Shown: positions 43,051-51,695 of the stretch, in pieces | How the letters are laid out: each line of letters opens with the position of its first letter | Numbering within the stretch: position 1 is the first letter of the stretch | Assembly (NCBI RefSeq): GCF_001426405.1 | Contig: NZ_LMEP01000022.1 | Span: forward strand, 334,066 to 398,065 | DNA length: 64,000 bases | From: Streptomyces sp. Root1304 | Lineage (GTDB): Bacteria > Actinomycetota > Actinomycetes > Streptomycetales > Streptomycetaceae | Reading direction: 5' to 3' | The notes under the pieces: model-generated | What the model was told of the DNA's origin: nothing | Databases searched by the model: none | Seen by the model: only the letters and a program-made list of their open reading frames with translations | Made by a program: the position numbers and the translations under genes

Positions 43051-43917
43051 ATGACGCTGCCCCTGGATCAGGACCCCCGGCCGCCCTACGTGCAGGCCGC
43101 CGACGTCCTACGCGCCGCCATCCGCGACGGCGAGCTACGTCCGGGCGAGCGACTGCCCTCCGCACGCGAGCTGCAACGGCGTTTCGGAATCGCGAGTTCG
43201 ACGGTCCAGAACGCCCTGCGCCTGCTCAAAGAGGAGGGGCTGATCTACTCCGTCCTGGGGCGGGGCAGCTACGTGCGCGCCCAGGACAGCGAGACCGAGC
43301 CGGAAGAGAAAGAGTCCGCCGCAGGCGAGTCGGACCCCGCGTACGTCGGGCTCGGTGACCTTCGGCGGGGATGGCAGGTCGCACCCAGCGACGACCCCCG
43401 TCCCCCGTACGTGCAGACCGCGGACGCGCTCCGCAAGCAGATCCAAGACGGCCGGCTCGCACCGGGCGCCAAGCTTCCCTCCGCCCGCGAGCTGCAAGAG
43501 CAGTTCGGCATCGCCAACTCCACGGCGCAGAACGCCCTGAGGCTCCTCAAGGACGAGGGACTGATCTACTCGGTCCAGGGCAGGGGAGTGTTCGTCCGCC
43601 AACTCAGCCCGCACGACCAGTTCCTCAAGCGCTACCACGAGATGCTTGACCAGTCCCTGGCCCGGCGCCGCGCAGACGAAGAGGCCGTACGCCTCAGCGG
43701 CAAGACCGATGACGAGGTCGCCGCCGAACTGGAGGCCGCCGAGGAACGCTTCGCGAAGGCCAGCACCGAATTCGAAGCCGCCACAGCCCACCGCGACGCG
43801 ATGCGAGCCGTCATGGAGCAACGCAAGCGCCTCAGCGGCGACTACACCCCTGAGGAAAAGGCCGCCAAGGCCCAACTTCTGCGCGACAGACTTACCGAAG
43901 GCCGACGCCGACGCTGA
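43051..43917 (+). CDS. KorSA-like regulator with two GntR DNA-binding domains
   Basis: This 288-residue protein is built from a duplicated GntR winged-helix domain. The first is ~6-72 (LRAAIRDGELRPGERLPSAR, SSTVQNALRLLKEEGLIYSV), the second ~112-180 with nearly the same residues (LPSARELQEQFGIANSTAQN). The copies share most positions. A charged coiled-coil tail (~190-288) follows in place of a ligand-binding domain such as UTRA. pSAM2 KorSA represses replication and transfer genes through one GntR domain; a tandem form in one chain is unusual and could bind paired operators. ATG 43051 has no ribosome-binding site. Confidence 0.88.
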   Translation: MTLPLDQDPRPPYVQAADVLRAAIRDGELRPGERLPSARELQRRFGIASSTVQNALRLLKEEGLIYSVLGRGSYVRAQDSETEPEEKESAAGESDPAYVGLGDLRRGWQVAPSDDPRPPYVQTADALRKQIQDGRLAPGAKLPSARELQEQFGIANSTAQNALRLLKDEGLIYSVQGRGVFVRQLSPHDQFLKRYHEMLDQSLARRRADEEAVRLSGKTDDEVAAELEAAEERFAKASTEFEAATAHRDAMRAVMEQRKRLSGDYTPEEKAAKAQLLRDRLTEGRRRR

Positions 43918-44504
43918 CGCCGAACCGCGCCATGTCGCAGCAGCAGGCGACGACCTCTGGAGAGCTGTTCAGAGTTTCTTTACTTGATCAAGGCGGCCCG
44001 CTGGCGCGGGCCGCGCGCGCTCCGGCCCTGCGGGGCCGCCGCCCGCTCCTGTCTCCGCCCCGCTGGCGACGGCCCCGCCGGTCCGGCCGCGCAACAGCTC
44101 GTGCAGCGAAGCCTTCTGAGGCTCTGCCCCAGGCCCCGGCCCTCTCTCCGAGGGGGAGGGGGCCGAGTGCGGGTGCGGCGTCGTCGTGGTGTGCGGTCGG
44201 TGGCGCGGGAGGGGTCCCTCGTCGCTCGGTCACCGGAGGCGTACCAGGAACCCCCGGGGGCCGCCAAGGCCGAGCGCACGCGTCACGGGGTGAGCCTTGG
44301 CGGCCCCCGGGGAACCCTGGTCCGGCGAAGCTGCCCGACCGACGAGGGACCCCTCCCGCTCAGGCCAGCTCTGCCGGAGGCCCGGCCCCGCACTGACCGC
44401 CGCGTCGTGTTGGGTGGGCGATTGCTCCCTGGCGGGTATCTGCCGGATAGCCACCGGTTGACGCGCCCGTCCGGCGTACCGTGGCGCTGGAGGTGGTGAA
44501 CGGG
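43918..44504. other. AICE non-coding region (candidate origin/transfer locus)
   Basis: About 590 bp of very GC-rich DNA with no convincing gene. It contains the large imperfect inverted repeat at 44205-44359. In pSAM2-like elements the single-strand origin and the cis-acting transfer site (clt) lie in such non-coding stretches. GGAGGTGG before ATG 44505 serves the next gene. Confidence 0.5.
44205..44359. repeat. Large imperfect inverted repeat (66-bp arms)
   Basis: Arms 44205-44270 and 44294-44359 flank 23 bp. The outer 20 bp and the inner ~17 bp of the arms pair perfectly, with a mismatched middle. As single-stranded DNA it would form a long hairpin. A single-strand origin or clt site is the leading guess. 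Confidence 0.75.
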
Positions 44505-45752
44505 ATGACTACGGAACTGGCCGACAACGTCCGTAAGTACCGGCGTCGCGCCGGGATGAGCCAGGAGGAACTGGCCCACGCCGCAGGCGTGTCACCGGGC
44601 ACGGTGCGCAAGGTGGAGCAGGGCGGAACGGTCCGCATGGAGACGCTGCACGCCCTCGCACGCGCACTGGGGGTGACCACCGCCGCGCTGATGGCGTCGG
44701 ACGCGCCTGAGCCCATAGGGCGGGCCGAGGAGCCGAACCGGTTCAACCTGATCCAGCTTCGCGCCGTGCTCACTCCAGCCGTCGGGCTCGTGGACCAGGA
44801 CGCCGAAGTCGCAGGCGAGGAACCGAACCTGCGTACCTTCAGCCGTACGGTGCGAGACGCGCGGGAGCTGTACTTCTCCGACAGCTACAAGAGCGTCGCC
44901 GCCCAGCTTCCCGGCCTGCTGCGCGATGCCTCCCTGGCCGTGGCCTACTACGACAGCGGAGACGAACACAGGCAAGCCCTGCTTGCCCGGGCCGAGGCGC
45001 TGCGTCTGGCCGGCACGTACCTCACGCAGGTGAGGCAGTACGACATCGCGTACGCGGCCCTGAGCGGTGCCATCGAGGACGCCAAGCAGAGCGGAGACAT
45101 GCTCGCGGCAGGCTCCGGCGTCGGCGGCATGTGCTGGCTGCTGGTGCGTCAGGGCCGACTGGACGAGGCGGAGCGGATCGCAGCCGAGAGCATGGACGCG
45201 GTTGAGCCGAAGATCACCGGGGCCGAGCCGGACCACTACGCGGTGTGGGGCGGTCTGGCCATGGAGGCCGCAGCCGCTGCCGCCCGGAACAACCGCCCGG
45301 ACGAAGCCAAGGAGTACCGCAAGGCAGCGCGGGTGGCGGCAACCGCCGTCGGCACCGCGCACCGCAACCTCTCTCGCCACTGGTCCGTATTCGGGCCCGT
45401 CACCGCGGCCCTGAAAGCACTCGAAGACTCCATGGTCATCGGGGACGCCCGCGCGGTCGTGCGGAAAGCCGACGAGGAAGAAGCGCTGTCGCCCAGGGCG
45501 TGGAAGCGCCTGGGCAGGCCCAGCACAAACGACGGCAACCGCTTCACCCTCGACGTCGCGCGGGCCTACACGCGCACCGGAGACCTGTCGGCGGCGATGG
45601 ACGAACTGACCCGTGTCCGAGCCACCGCCCCCGAGTGGCTCAGGCACCAGAACTCGGCCGCCGAAACCATGCAGGAGATCTTGAACAAGCGGAAGCGCAC
45701 CCTGACGACGGAGATGCGGGACATGGCCGCCTACCTCGACGTTGTCGGATAG
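44505..45752 (+). CDS. XRE-family regulator with TPR-like region
   Basis: This 415-residue protein has an XRE HTH at ~5-60 (YRRRAGMSQEELAHAAGVSP, GTVRKVEQG). A long helical region follows in which TPR-like pairs can be seen (LRLAGTYLTQVRQYDIAYAA; LARAYTRTGDLSAAMDELTR is similar near the end). Such regulators are common in AICEs and probably bind a peptide or protein signal. ATG 44505 follows GGAGGTGG at 8 bases. Confidence 0.87.
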   Translation: MTTELADNVRKYRRRAGMSQEELAHAAGVSPGTVRKVEQGGTVRMETLHALARALGVTTAALMASDAPEPIGRAEEPNRFNLIQLRAVLTPAVGLVDQDAEVAGEEPNLRTFSRTVRDARELYFSDSYKSVAAQLPGLLRDASLAVAYYDSGDEHRQALLARAEALRLAGTYLTQVRQYDIAYAALSGAIEDAKQSGDMLAAGSGVGGMCWLLVRQGRLDEAERIAAESMDAVEPKITGAEPDHYAVWGGLAMEAAAAAARNNRPDEAKEYRKAARVAATAVGTAHRNLSRHWSVFGPVTAALKALEDSMVIGDARAVVRKADEEEALSPRAWKRLGRPSTNDGNRFTLDVARAYTRTGDLSAAMDELTRVRATAPEWLRHQNSAAETMQEILNKRKRTLTTEMRDMAAYLDVVG

Positions 45753-45878
45753 CTGCCACGAAGCGTGGTAGTTCGCAGACCCAGTGTCGCAAACTGCCGT
45801 GCCACTCACATGGAGTGACGGACAGTCAGGCATCTACGGTCACCGTGTCCCTATCAGCGACCCGACCGGGGGTACACG

Positions 45879-46250
45879 GTGAACAGGCCCAGAAGCGACG
45901 CGGACCGCATGCGGCGCAGGGAACTGTACGACGCGGCAACGGGGCTGGCGGGCCCCCGCTTACTTCCCTGGACCACCCCGGACGGGAACCCCTGCTACCT
46001 GAGCACCGACGGCAAGGGCTACCTGTCCACGCTCGCCGATAGCATCGAAGCCGTCCAACTCGGCATGGGCGAAGAGTTGCTGGAACACGCCCGCGAAGTC
46101 CTGACCCCCGGTGCGCGAGCGCTGTCGGCCACCGAGTACCGCTGGCTCGCCTCACGGCCGGCCGAGGCCCTTACCGACGCTCTCCGGGTGGCCGAATCGC
46201 GCGGACAGCGCATCCCGGACCCGCAGGAAGAGGCGGCCGAGCATGCCTGA
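45879..46250 (+). CDS. Conserved AICE hypothetical protein
   Basis: This 123-residue protein starts at GTG 45879 after GGGGGT. It has a basic start (RPRSDADRMRRRELYDAATG) and a helical remainder; no domain recognised. Its stop lies inside the next gene, so the pair is co-translated. Small genes of this kind follow the XRE gene near the right end of many AICEs. Confidence 0.68.
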   Translation: MNRPRSDADRMRRRELYDAATGLAGPRLLPWTTPDGNPCYLSTDGKGYLSTLADSIEAVQLGMGEELLEHAREVLTPGARALSATEYRWLASRPAEALTDALRVAESRGQRIPDPQEEAAEHA

Positions 46251-46518
46251 CACCGCAACCACGGGCACGCCGGCCCGGAAGCGCTACCGCTTCCGCGAAT
46301 ACCACGTGACCGCCGTCGTGGACCCCATGACCCTGCCCACCTTCGCGGCCGTCTGCGTCACCGGCGAAGACCACGACTGCGGCGCCACCTCCGGCGAACT
46401 CCACGCTGAGGACGAACTCACCCGCTGGATCGCCGAACACTGCGCCCAGACCGGCCACGACTTCTACCACCGCACCACCCGCGCCACCCTCCGAGCCGAA
46501 CCCAACGCATGGCAGTAA
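46243..46518 (+). CDS. Small AICE-associated protein (DUF7848-like)
   Basis: This 91-residue protein overlaps the preceding gene by 8 bases. KRYRFREYHVTAVVDPMT, then FAAVCVTGEDHDCGATSG and WIAEHCAQTGHDFYHRTTRA show spaced Cys/His residues (Cys x3, His x3) that could bind zinc. It is the last intact AICE gene before the right end. Function unknown; resemblance to DUF7848 proteins is from memory. Confidence 0.65.
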   Translation: MPDTATTGTPARKRYRFREYHVTAVVDPMTLPTFAAVCVTGEDHDCGATSGELHAEDELTRWIAEHCAQTGHDFYHRTTRATLRAEPNAWQ

Positions 46519-46553
46519 CAGGCCCTCCCGCCGCGCCCGCCGCCCGCGCCCCC

Positions 46554-46575
46554 TGACGGCAGTAGCGACGGCAAC
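46554..46575. repeat. Right AICE end motif (integrase arm or att site)
   Basis: TGACGGCAGTA then GACGGCAAC, matching 36966-36988 apart from the spacer. It lies ~95 bp before the displaced RHS toxin module. The bases between (46576-46663) show no gene. Confidence 0.5.
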
Positions 46576-46663
46576 ACCCACGGATTTCCCCGCACAACCA
46601 CGGACACCAGCGGAACGCAAAACCCACGCTGACCAGCGAAGAAGCAGCTGGAGGGGTGCCGCG

Positions 46664-47080
46664 TAGCACACGTACTATGTACTCGCAGGCGCCACGCCCG
46701 TACTCGTGCACAATTGCAACACCACCATCACGCCTCGTCAGGTGAGTCTCATTAGGGAGGGACCACACGCGGATGCGTCAGTACCCGCAACCGGTGCAGA
46801 AGTGACTTCGGCTCAGTCTGAAGCTATGCAAGGACTGCGCTGCCATTCCTGTGGTGAGACTCCCGAAGGCGCTACGATGGTCGGAGATCATCAGCCACCT
46901 ACAGGGCTCGCTCCTGACGCCTCACAGAATCTTTTTCCGCAGTGCCCAGCGTGCAGTCGAGGGCAGTCACGAGATCGCAAAAGCTGATGCGCGACCACTT
47001 CAATATGCCGGACCCTAGGGCGCCTGGCTACTATTCGAGACTAATGTCGATTCTGGACAGCCATACCGGCGGGTAGTTCA
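46664..47080 (+). pseudogene. Displaced RHS toxin tip (Hint tail plus HNH-like domain), frameshifted
   Basis: After an in-frame TAG the frame reads HTYYVLAGATPVLVHNCN, the last strand and cleavage site of a Hint domain, as in RHS2 but at separate DNA. A toxin-like domain follows: LRCHSCGE, then GDHQPPT, then NLFPQCPACSRGQ, a zinc/HNH-like Cys-His arrangement. It stops at 46987. Adding one A to the AAAA run at ~46978 would continue as RKKLMRDHFNMPDPRAPGYY to a stop near 47080. It lacks the RHS body, signal peptide and an obvious ribosome-binding site, so it is a stored or decayed module rather than a full gene. Confidence 0.72.
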
Positions 47081-47144
47081 GAAGAGCTGGCGGGGGACGC
47101 CTCAGTGAGGCGGCCCCCGTTCCGTGCACTCAAGGGAGCAGGAA

Positions 47145-47894
47145 ATGCGGATCGCGGCTGTTCAGATGCCGGTCAACAACCCGCATGTGATTTTTGGCTC
47201 GGCAGGGGTAGTGGAGGACTTTATTGAAATCCCGTCTCCTGAAGCGAGTCTCGTTAAAGGCGGCCACCTTGCCGCTCGGACGCGTGCGCAGGTGGCACCC
47301 GTACTGATCCAGGTCTGGCATGGCCCCCATCCGGATCTAGGAACAGTCGCCTTTGACGGACCCGCCTATCTGCCTGACGGGTCGCTGTTCGTTCTCGATG
47401 TTGAACGACTGACGATGTTTTCTCGCAAGTGCGGCGCTCCCGGTAGTCATCGCCTGACTGTCCGCGTGGATGACGTGGGTGAGGCGTCTAGAGTTGATCT
47501 GGTGCTGGATGGTGGGGAAAATCGGATGGAACTTTCCAGGATTGACGCCTACCCCCTGCCAGCCGTTTCAGGAGTTTCCACTCCCCTCGCGCCTGCTGAT
47601 ATCTTGAATCTAATCCTCTCGGATTTCGACCACCCTAAAGCACGCCTGGTAAATGCCATGGATCTGGTGATCCATGAGTGGGTGGCGGATGCCTCTCCGC
47701 GTGCCGCTGTGCGCCGTTCTTCTAGAGTCCGGCAAATCATTGAATGGATGCGGTGGGCGTTTCCACTTGTTGGTTTGGGTGAGCTTAAGCGGGTTGGTAG
47801 CGTGATTGACCGCGAGGTGGGAGGTATTACCGACCGCCGTGACGGCGAGCTCGCCGTCAGAATTTCAGACAGCTCACTAAAGGGGCTACTTTAA
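47145..47894 (+). CDS. Hypothetical protein, probable immunity for displaced toxin
   Basis: This 249-residue cytoplasmic protein follows GGGAGCAGGA, and its codon use is AT-richer than the chromosome. The first ~120 residues are beta-rich (LTVRVDDVGEASRVDLVLDG), the rest helical. No family recognised. The opening MRIAAVQMPV looks like a nitrilase start, but no catalytic Glu-Lys-Cys motifs follow. Its place directly after a displaced toxin tip makes immunity the best guess. The first IS begins at its stop codon. Confidence 0.62.
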   Translation: MRIAAVQMPVNNPHVIFGSAGVVEDFIEIPSPEASLVKGGHLAARTRAQVAPVLIQVWHGPHPDLGTVAFDGPAYLPDGSLFVLDVERLTMFSRKCGAPGSHRLTVRVDDVGEASRVDLVLDGGENRMELSRIDAYPLPAVSGVSTPLAPADILNLILSDFDHPKARLVNAMDLVIHEWVADASPRAAVRRSSRVRQIIEWMRWAFPLVGLGELKRVGSVIDREVGGITDRRDGELAVRISDSSLKGLL

Positions 47895-47987
47895 GAACGC
47901 CTAACACAATGAGGTGGATCGGTCCTGGAAGCCGTGCCCGTTCTGCGGGTTGGGTGTTGTCCAGGCCATGGGGCTTCACCGTGGATC

Positions 47988-48769
47988 GTGTCGGATCACC
48001 TGTGGGAACGGATCGAGCCGCTGTTGCCGAAGAAGGAGCGACGGTTCAGGTACCCGGGCCGCAAGCCGGTACCGGACCGGCAGGTGCTGTGCGGGATCCT
48101 CTTCGTCCTACACACCGGCATCCAGTGGGAATACTTGCCTCAGGAGCTCGGCTTCGGCTCGGGCATGACGTGCTGGAGGCGGCTGCGAGACTGGCACGAG
48201 GCCGGAGTCTGGCAGCGACTCCACGAAGTGCTGTTGGCCGAACTGAACGCCGCGGCCCGGCTCGACTGGTCGTGGGCGGTCGTCGATTCCAGCCACGTCA
48301 GGGCCCTAAAAAGGGGCTCCAGACGGGCCCGCCCCAGTCGACCGGGTCGGGCCGGCTCCAAGCATCACCTGCTCACCTACGGACACGGCACACCCCTCGC
48401 GGTCATCCTCACCGGCGGCAACCGCAACGACGTCACCCAGCTCATGGCCCTCCTCGATGCCATCCCAGCCGTCCGGGGCAGGCCCGGTCGGCCACGCCGC
48501 AAGTCCCAGGCCGTCTTCGCCGACCGCGGCTACGGCATCTACCGCGACCAGGTCCGGGCCCGCCGGATCATCCCCGTCATCGCCCGACGCGGCACACCCC
48601 ACGGCAGCGGCCTGGGCGTCTACCGATGGGTCGTCGAGCGCACGTTCGCCTGGCTCCACGGCTTCAAACGACTTCGTGTCCGCTGGGAACGCCGAGCGGA
48701 CACGACGAAGCCTTCCTCAAGCTCGCCTGCTGCCTGATCGCCCACCGCCAAACACTGTCGCTTACCTGA
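47988..48769 (+). pseudogene. IS5-family transposase, frameshifted near C-terminus
   Basis: DDE transposase of the IS5/IS427 type. Visible are ERIEPLLPKKERRFRYPGRK and WEYLPQELGFGSGMTCWRRL, catalytic Asp in AVVDSSHVRALK and VFADRGYGIY, and Glu in RWVVERTFAWLHGFKRLRVRW. The normal tail EAFLKLACCLIAHRQTLSL is in another frame after a one-base change at ~48700; without it the frame stops at 48737. The DDE triad is intact, but loss of the tail helix may reduce activity. The start is uncertain; the frame is open from 47934. Confidence 0.7.
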
Positions 48770-48814
48770 CAGGCCTCCGCCCATGTCAGAAGGCGGGCCC
48801 GGCAAACTGATCGC

Positions 48815-49140
48815 ATGAACCGCGACGACCTGGAGGCCGTACTCGATCGAGACGGCAGCACTTTGGCGCGTGCCGCCCTGGCCGAACTCCAGGGAGGCGT
48901 GGACTTTGAGTTCTCCGAAGCCAAAGCTCCTCTGCGCGCCTCCTCTGGGCCATCTGGTCTGGCCGGCACCAGAACTTGCTCGACGATGGAGCCGCCCCTT
49001 GGCCCGGACTGGCCGAAGCCGTCGGCAGACTCCATGCCGAGGGAACAGACCGGATCTACTCGGCCAAAATCATCGGGTCACAACAGCGGTTCATCGTCTT
49101 CCTCACCGAAGACCTCACCCGCTGCATCGCCTGTATGTAG
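48815..49140 (+). pseudogene. Passenger gene inside IS A, frameshifted
   Basis: ATG 48815 opens MNRDDLEAVLDRDGST and continues to FEFSEAKAPLRA. A shift at ~48935 then gives LLWAIWSGRHQNLLDDG and ends YSAKIIGSQQRFIVF...CIACM with a stop at 49140. Both halves look protein-like, giving a ~108-residue small protein. I do not recognise the family. It lies between the transposase and the right inverted repeat, so it moved with the IS or the IS inserted in a way that enclosed it. Confidence 0.5.
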
Positions 49141-49170
49141 TCGGCCATCTCATTGTGTTAGGCCCTCTTA

Positions 49171-49959
49171 GAACTCCTAACGAAATGATCTTCGGGGTGG
49201 TTGGATCGCTCCGGGACCGTTGATCTGGGGGTGCGGGGTGGCTCGGCGGAAGCCTTGGGATGTCGATGACGAGCTGTGGGCGGTGATCGAGCCGCTGCTG
49301 CCTAAGGTTGAGCGGCGGGCCCGGCATCCGGGACGCAAACGGCATCCAGACCGGCTGGTGTTCCAGGGCACCAAGGCAGGGGTGTGGCCTCGGCTGCACG
49401 CGGTGCTGCTGGCCGAACTCCGCGGTGCGGACGCCCTGGACTTCTCCTTGGCGGCGGTCGACGGATCCCACATCCGGGCGTTAAAGGGGGATCCAAGACC
49501 GGACGAAGCCCCGTCGACCGGGGCAGGTCGGGCAGCAAGCATCACCTGATCACCGACGCCACCGGCATCCCGCTCGCCGCCACCCTGACCGGCGGCAACC
49601 GCAACGACGTCACCCAGCTGATCCCACTTCTCCAGGCCGTGCCGCCCGTGCGGGGCAATCGCGGCCGGCCCCGGCGCCGCCCGGACGTAGTGCTGGGCGA
49701 CCGTGGCTACGACCACGACAAGTACCGCCGCCTGGTCCGGGACCTCGGCGTGAAACCGCTGATCGCCCGCCGCGGCACCGAACACGGCTCCGGACTCGGC
49801 ACCCAGCGCTGGGTCGTGGAGCGCGCGTTCGCCCATCTGCACTGGTTCCGTCGCCTGCGGATCCGCTGGGAGATACGCGACGACATCCACGAAGCCTTCC
49901 TCACCCTCGGATGCGCACTCATCTGCTGGCGACGCCTGAAGTCATTGCGATAGGAGTTC
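49171..49959. mobile_element. IS5-family element B (internally deleted)
   Basis: Inverted repeats GAACTCCTA...AATGA at the left and its complement at the right (GATAGGAGTTC) enclose 789 bp. TTA at 49168-49170 and 49960-49962 is the target duplication, the TNA type of this family. It abuts IS A directly and has landed in the fossil rep gene. Confidence 0.8.
49238..49953 (+). pseudogene. Transposase of IS B, internal deletion and frame change
   Basis: Starts ARRKPWDVDDELWAVIEPLL. About 40 residues normally present between LVFQG and AGVWPRLHAVL (compare IS A) are missing. The frame changes at TTAAAGGGGG (~49480), a slippery run used for programmed frameshifting in related elements. After it, SKHHLITDATGIPLAATLTG, VLGDRGYDHDKYRRLV and RWVVERAFAHLHWFRRLRI carry the remaining catalytic Asp and Glu. 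The deletion makes it non-functional even if frameshifting works. Confidence 0.75.
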
Positions 49960-49962
49960 TTA

Positions 49963-50722
49963 GGGGCGCACTTGGCCACGTAGGCGGCGACAGGCTAGTC
50001 GGTCAATTCGGCGTCGGTGCCGAAGGCTGCGATCTCGCGTACGCCGAGCTGCTCGCCCCAGGCAAGTTCCCGTTCCCCGACCGCATCCGACACGACGGTT
50101 ACGCGGACGCGGGCGGCAGCAGCCCGGATGGCATCGGCGAGCAAGGTGACGGTGGCGGAGCGCGGTGGGGGCTGAGTGCTGCCGCCCGGGCCGTCGAGCC
50201 GGATCACGGCGTGGAAGCGGACCAGGCCACACTTCTGGTACTCGGCGACCTTGGCGAAGGAGACCCGCAGGACGGCGGGGGCGTCCTTCTGGGTGAGCCC
50301 GAGGCGAGCGGCGATCTCACGGCGCAGGTAGATCGTGAACCGAGCCCACAGCGCGGAGGCATGGGCATTGAACAGGACCGCGCCCGCGTAGTCGTACGCC
50401 GCCGGGTTCAGCGGGGTGCCGAGCAGGGCGTCCGTGGGCTCGTGGAGCTTGCGGCAGCGACAGGGCCGGGCACCGCCGTCCGTGTTGGTGGGGCGGTTGT
50501 GGACGGGGCCGAAGGAGGGGGCGGTGAGGGTGGCGAAGACGCGGGAGTGGGTGCGGACGGTATCGGGGACGGTCTTGCCGCCGGTCAGGCCGGCGCGGAT
50601 GAGGTGGTAGGTGTCAACGGCGTAGATGCGGGAGCAGGCCGCGCAGCGTGAGGACCGCCGGTTGCCGCATGCGGTGAGCAGGCTTCCCGTGGGTTCGTCG
50701 GAGGAGGAGTAGGAGCGCAATA
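49963..50722 (-). pseudogene. Fossil RepSA fragment (second AICE)
   Basis: Reads as RepSA residues ~85-350 with high similarity to the intact copy: RSYSSSDEPTGSLLTACGNR, RAGLTGGKTVPDTVRTHS, ELTD then a stop where the intact protein has Gln. The first His of the HUH motif is changed (RFHAVIRLDG instead of HFHAVIRLDG). The C-terminus is cut by IS B, and the N-terminus is replaced by a Tra fragment. It is non-functional. Confidence 0.82.
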
Positions 50723-51440
50723 CAGCACCTCGCGGATCAGCGAGGAGCGCCGCTTGCGCAGCTCCACCAGCCGCCTGAACAGCGCGTTCGCTTCGTCCAG
50801 GTCGTCACCGCAGAACGCGAACATCCGCTTATCCAGGTCGGCGTAGTCGCCCTCCGATGCCCGCGACACCTTCCCGTCCACGCCCACGAACTGCACCGCC
50901 GGGGAGGGCGCGAAGTCACAGACGAACTTGTTGATCGTTGAGGTCTTGCCCGCGCCGGGGGTGCCGGCCACGGTCACGCCGGGAACGTTAGCCAGGGACA
51001 CGAAACCTGCGCGGCGTACTCGTCCACTCCCAGTTCCCAGCGCGCCACGTCCTCCTGCGGGCGGCCGGTGGGTCGGTGCTCGGTCGGCGTGGTCAACGGG
51101 TCGGAGCGCACGCCCCGGATCACCACCGGGCCGGGCCCGTCTGGCAGGACGGAGACCCGCGTGCACCGCCAGGCATCCGCCAGGAACCGCGCCGCCTTCT
51201 GATACTCCTCCAGCCCGACCCTCGGCAGGGTCTTGGCCCGCACGATCACCCCGAACTGATCCGACTTCACCTTGATCCGGGGAGTCAGCACCCGAGGCGC
51301 GGGGCAGGACCGTCCTTCTGCGCGGTGATCTGCGCGAACAGGCCCGGCGTCTTGTCGGTGACCGTCAGCCCCGCCATCCGCGCCAACCGCACCCAGCCCC
51401 AGCGGACCCGGACAGGACAAACGCAGCTGCTTTGACATCC
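50723..51440 (-). pseudogene. Fossil Tra (FtsK-like) fragment (second AICE)
   Basis: Matches Tra residues ~43-265 in three frames: VRVRWGWVRLARMAGLTVTD, then KVKSDQFGVIVRAKTLPRVG, then VAGTPGAGKTSTINKFVCDF and GDDLDEANALFRRLVEL. Walker A survives but Walker B and the rest are deleted, with the end joined to the Rep fragment at ~50722. At least two small indels (near 51000 and 51300) break the frame. Order and orientation match rep/tra of the intact AICE with about 4 kb removed. Confidence 0.82.
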
Positions 51441-51479
51441 AGCCACGTAGCATCCCGCGCAGCTCACCAGATCAGCCCT

Positions 51480-51695
51480 TCAGCCAGCCTGCATGTTCAG
51501 CACTCCACGATGCGCGTGCGGACAACAACCGAGGAAGATCCCGTTCTGGTCGGCAAGGGTCTGAACTGCTGGGCACTCACCGAGCACCCGCCGGGGCGGG
51601 CCGTCCAACGCGCTCACCATGCGACCGCGCTCCTCATTCGAAAGACGAGTCAACAGGCGCACAACCCGGCCGAGGTCGTCCTCGCCCAACGTCAC
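51480..51695 (-). CDS. Small hypothetical protein coupled to metallo-hydrolase end
   Basis: This 71-residue protein starts at a GTG overlapping the stop of the metallo-hydrolase (GTGA). DDLGRVVRLLTRLSNEERGR is a good amphipathic helix; the rest is unremarkable. Copy A of the hydrolase end has no such neighbour, so this gene probably came with the incoming DNA. Function unknown. Confidence 0.5.
   Translation of the reverse strand: MTLGEDDLGRVVRLLTRLSNEERGRMVSALDGPPRRVLGECPAVQTLADQNGIFLGCCPHAHRGVLNMQAG

Larger units (their letters stand above)
47892..49170. mobile_element. IS5-family element A with passenger gene
   Basis: Terminal inverted repeats share GCCTAACACAATGAG (left from ~47898, right complement ending ~49167), with TAAGA-type outer bases. 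The element is ~1.28 kb, long for this group, because ~400 bp beyond the transposase is also enclosed. TTA lies at both outer edges. Confidence 0.75.

Noticed and set aside
47145..47260. Nitrilase/carbon-nitrogen hydrolase suggested by the opening MRIAAVQMPV
   Set aside because: The similarity ends after ~12 residues; no Glu, Lys or Cys catalytic motifs follow and the rest is not that fold.
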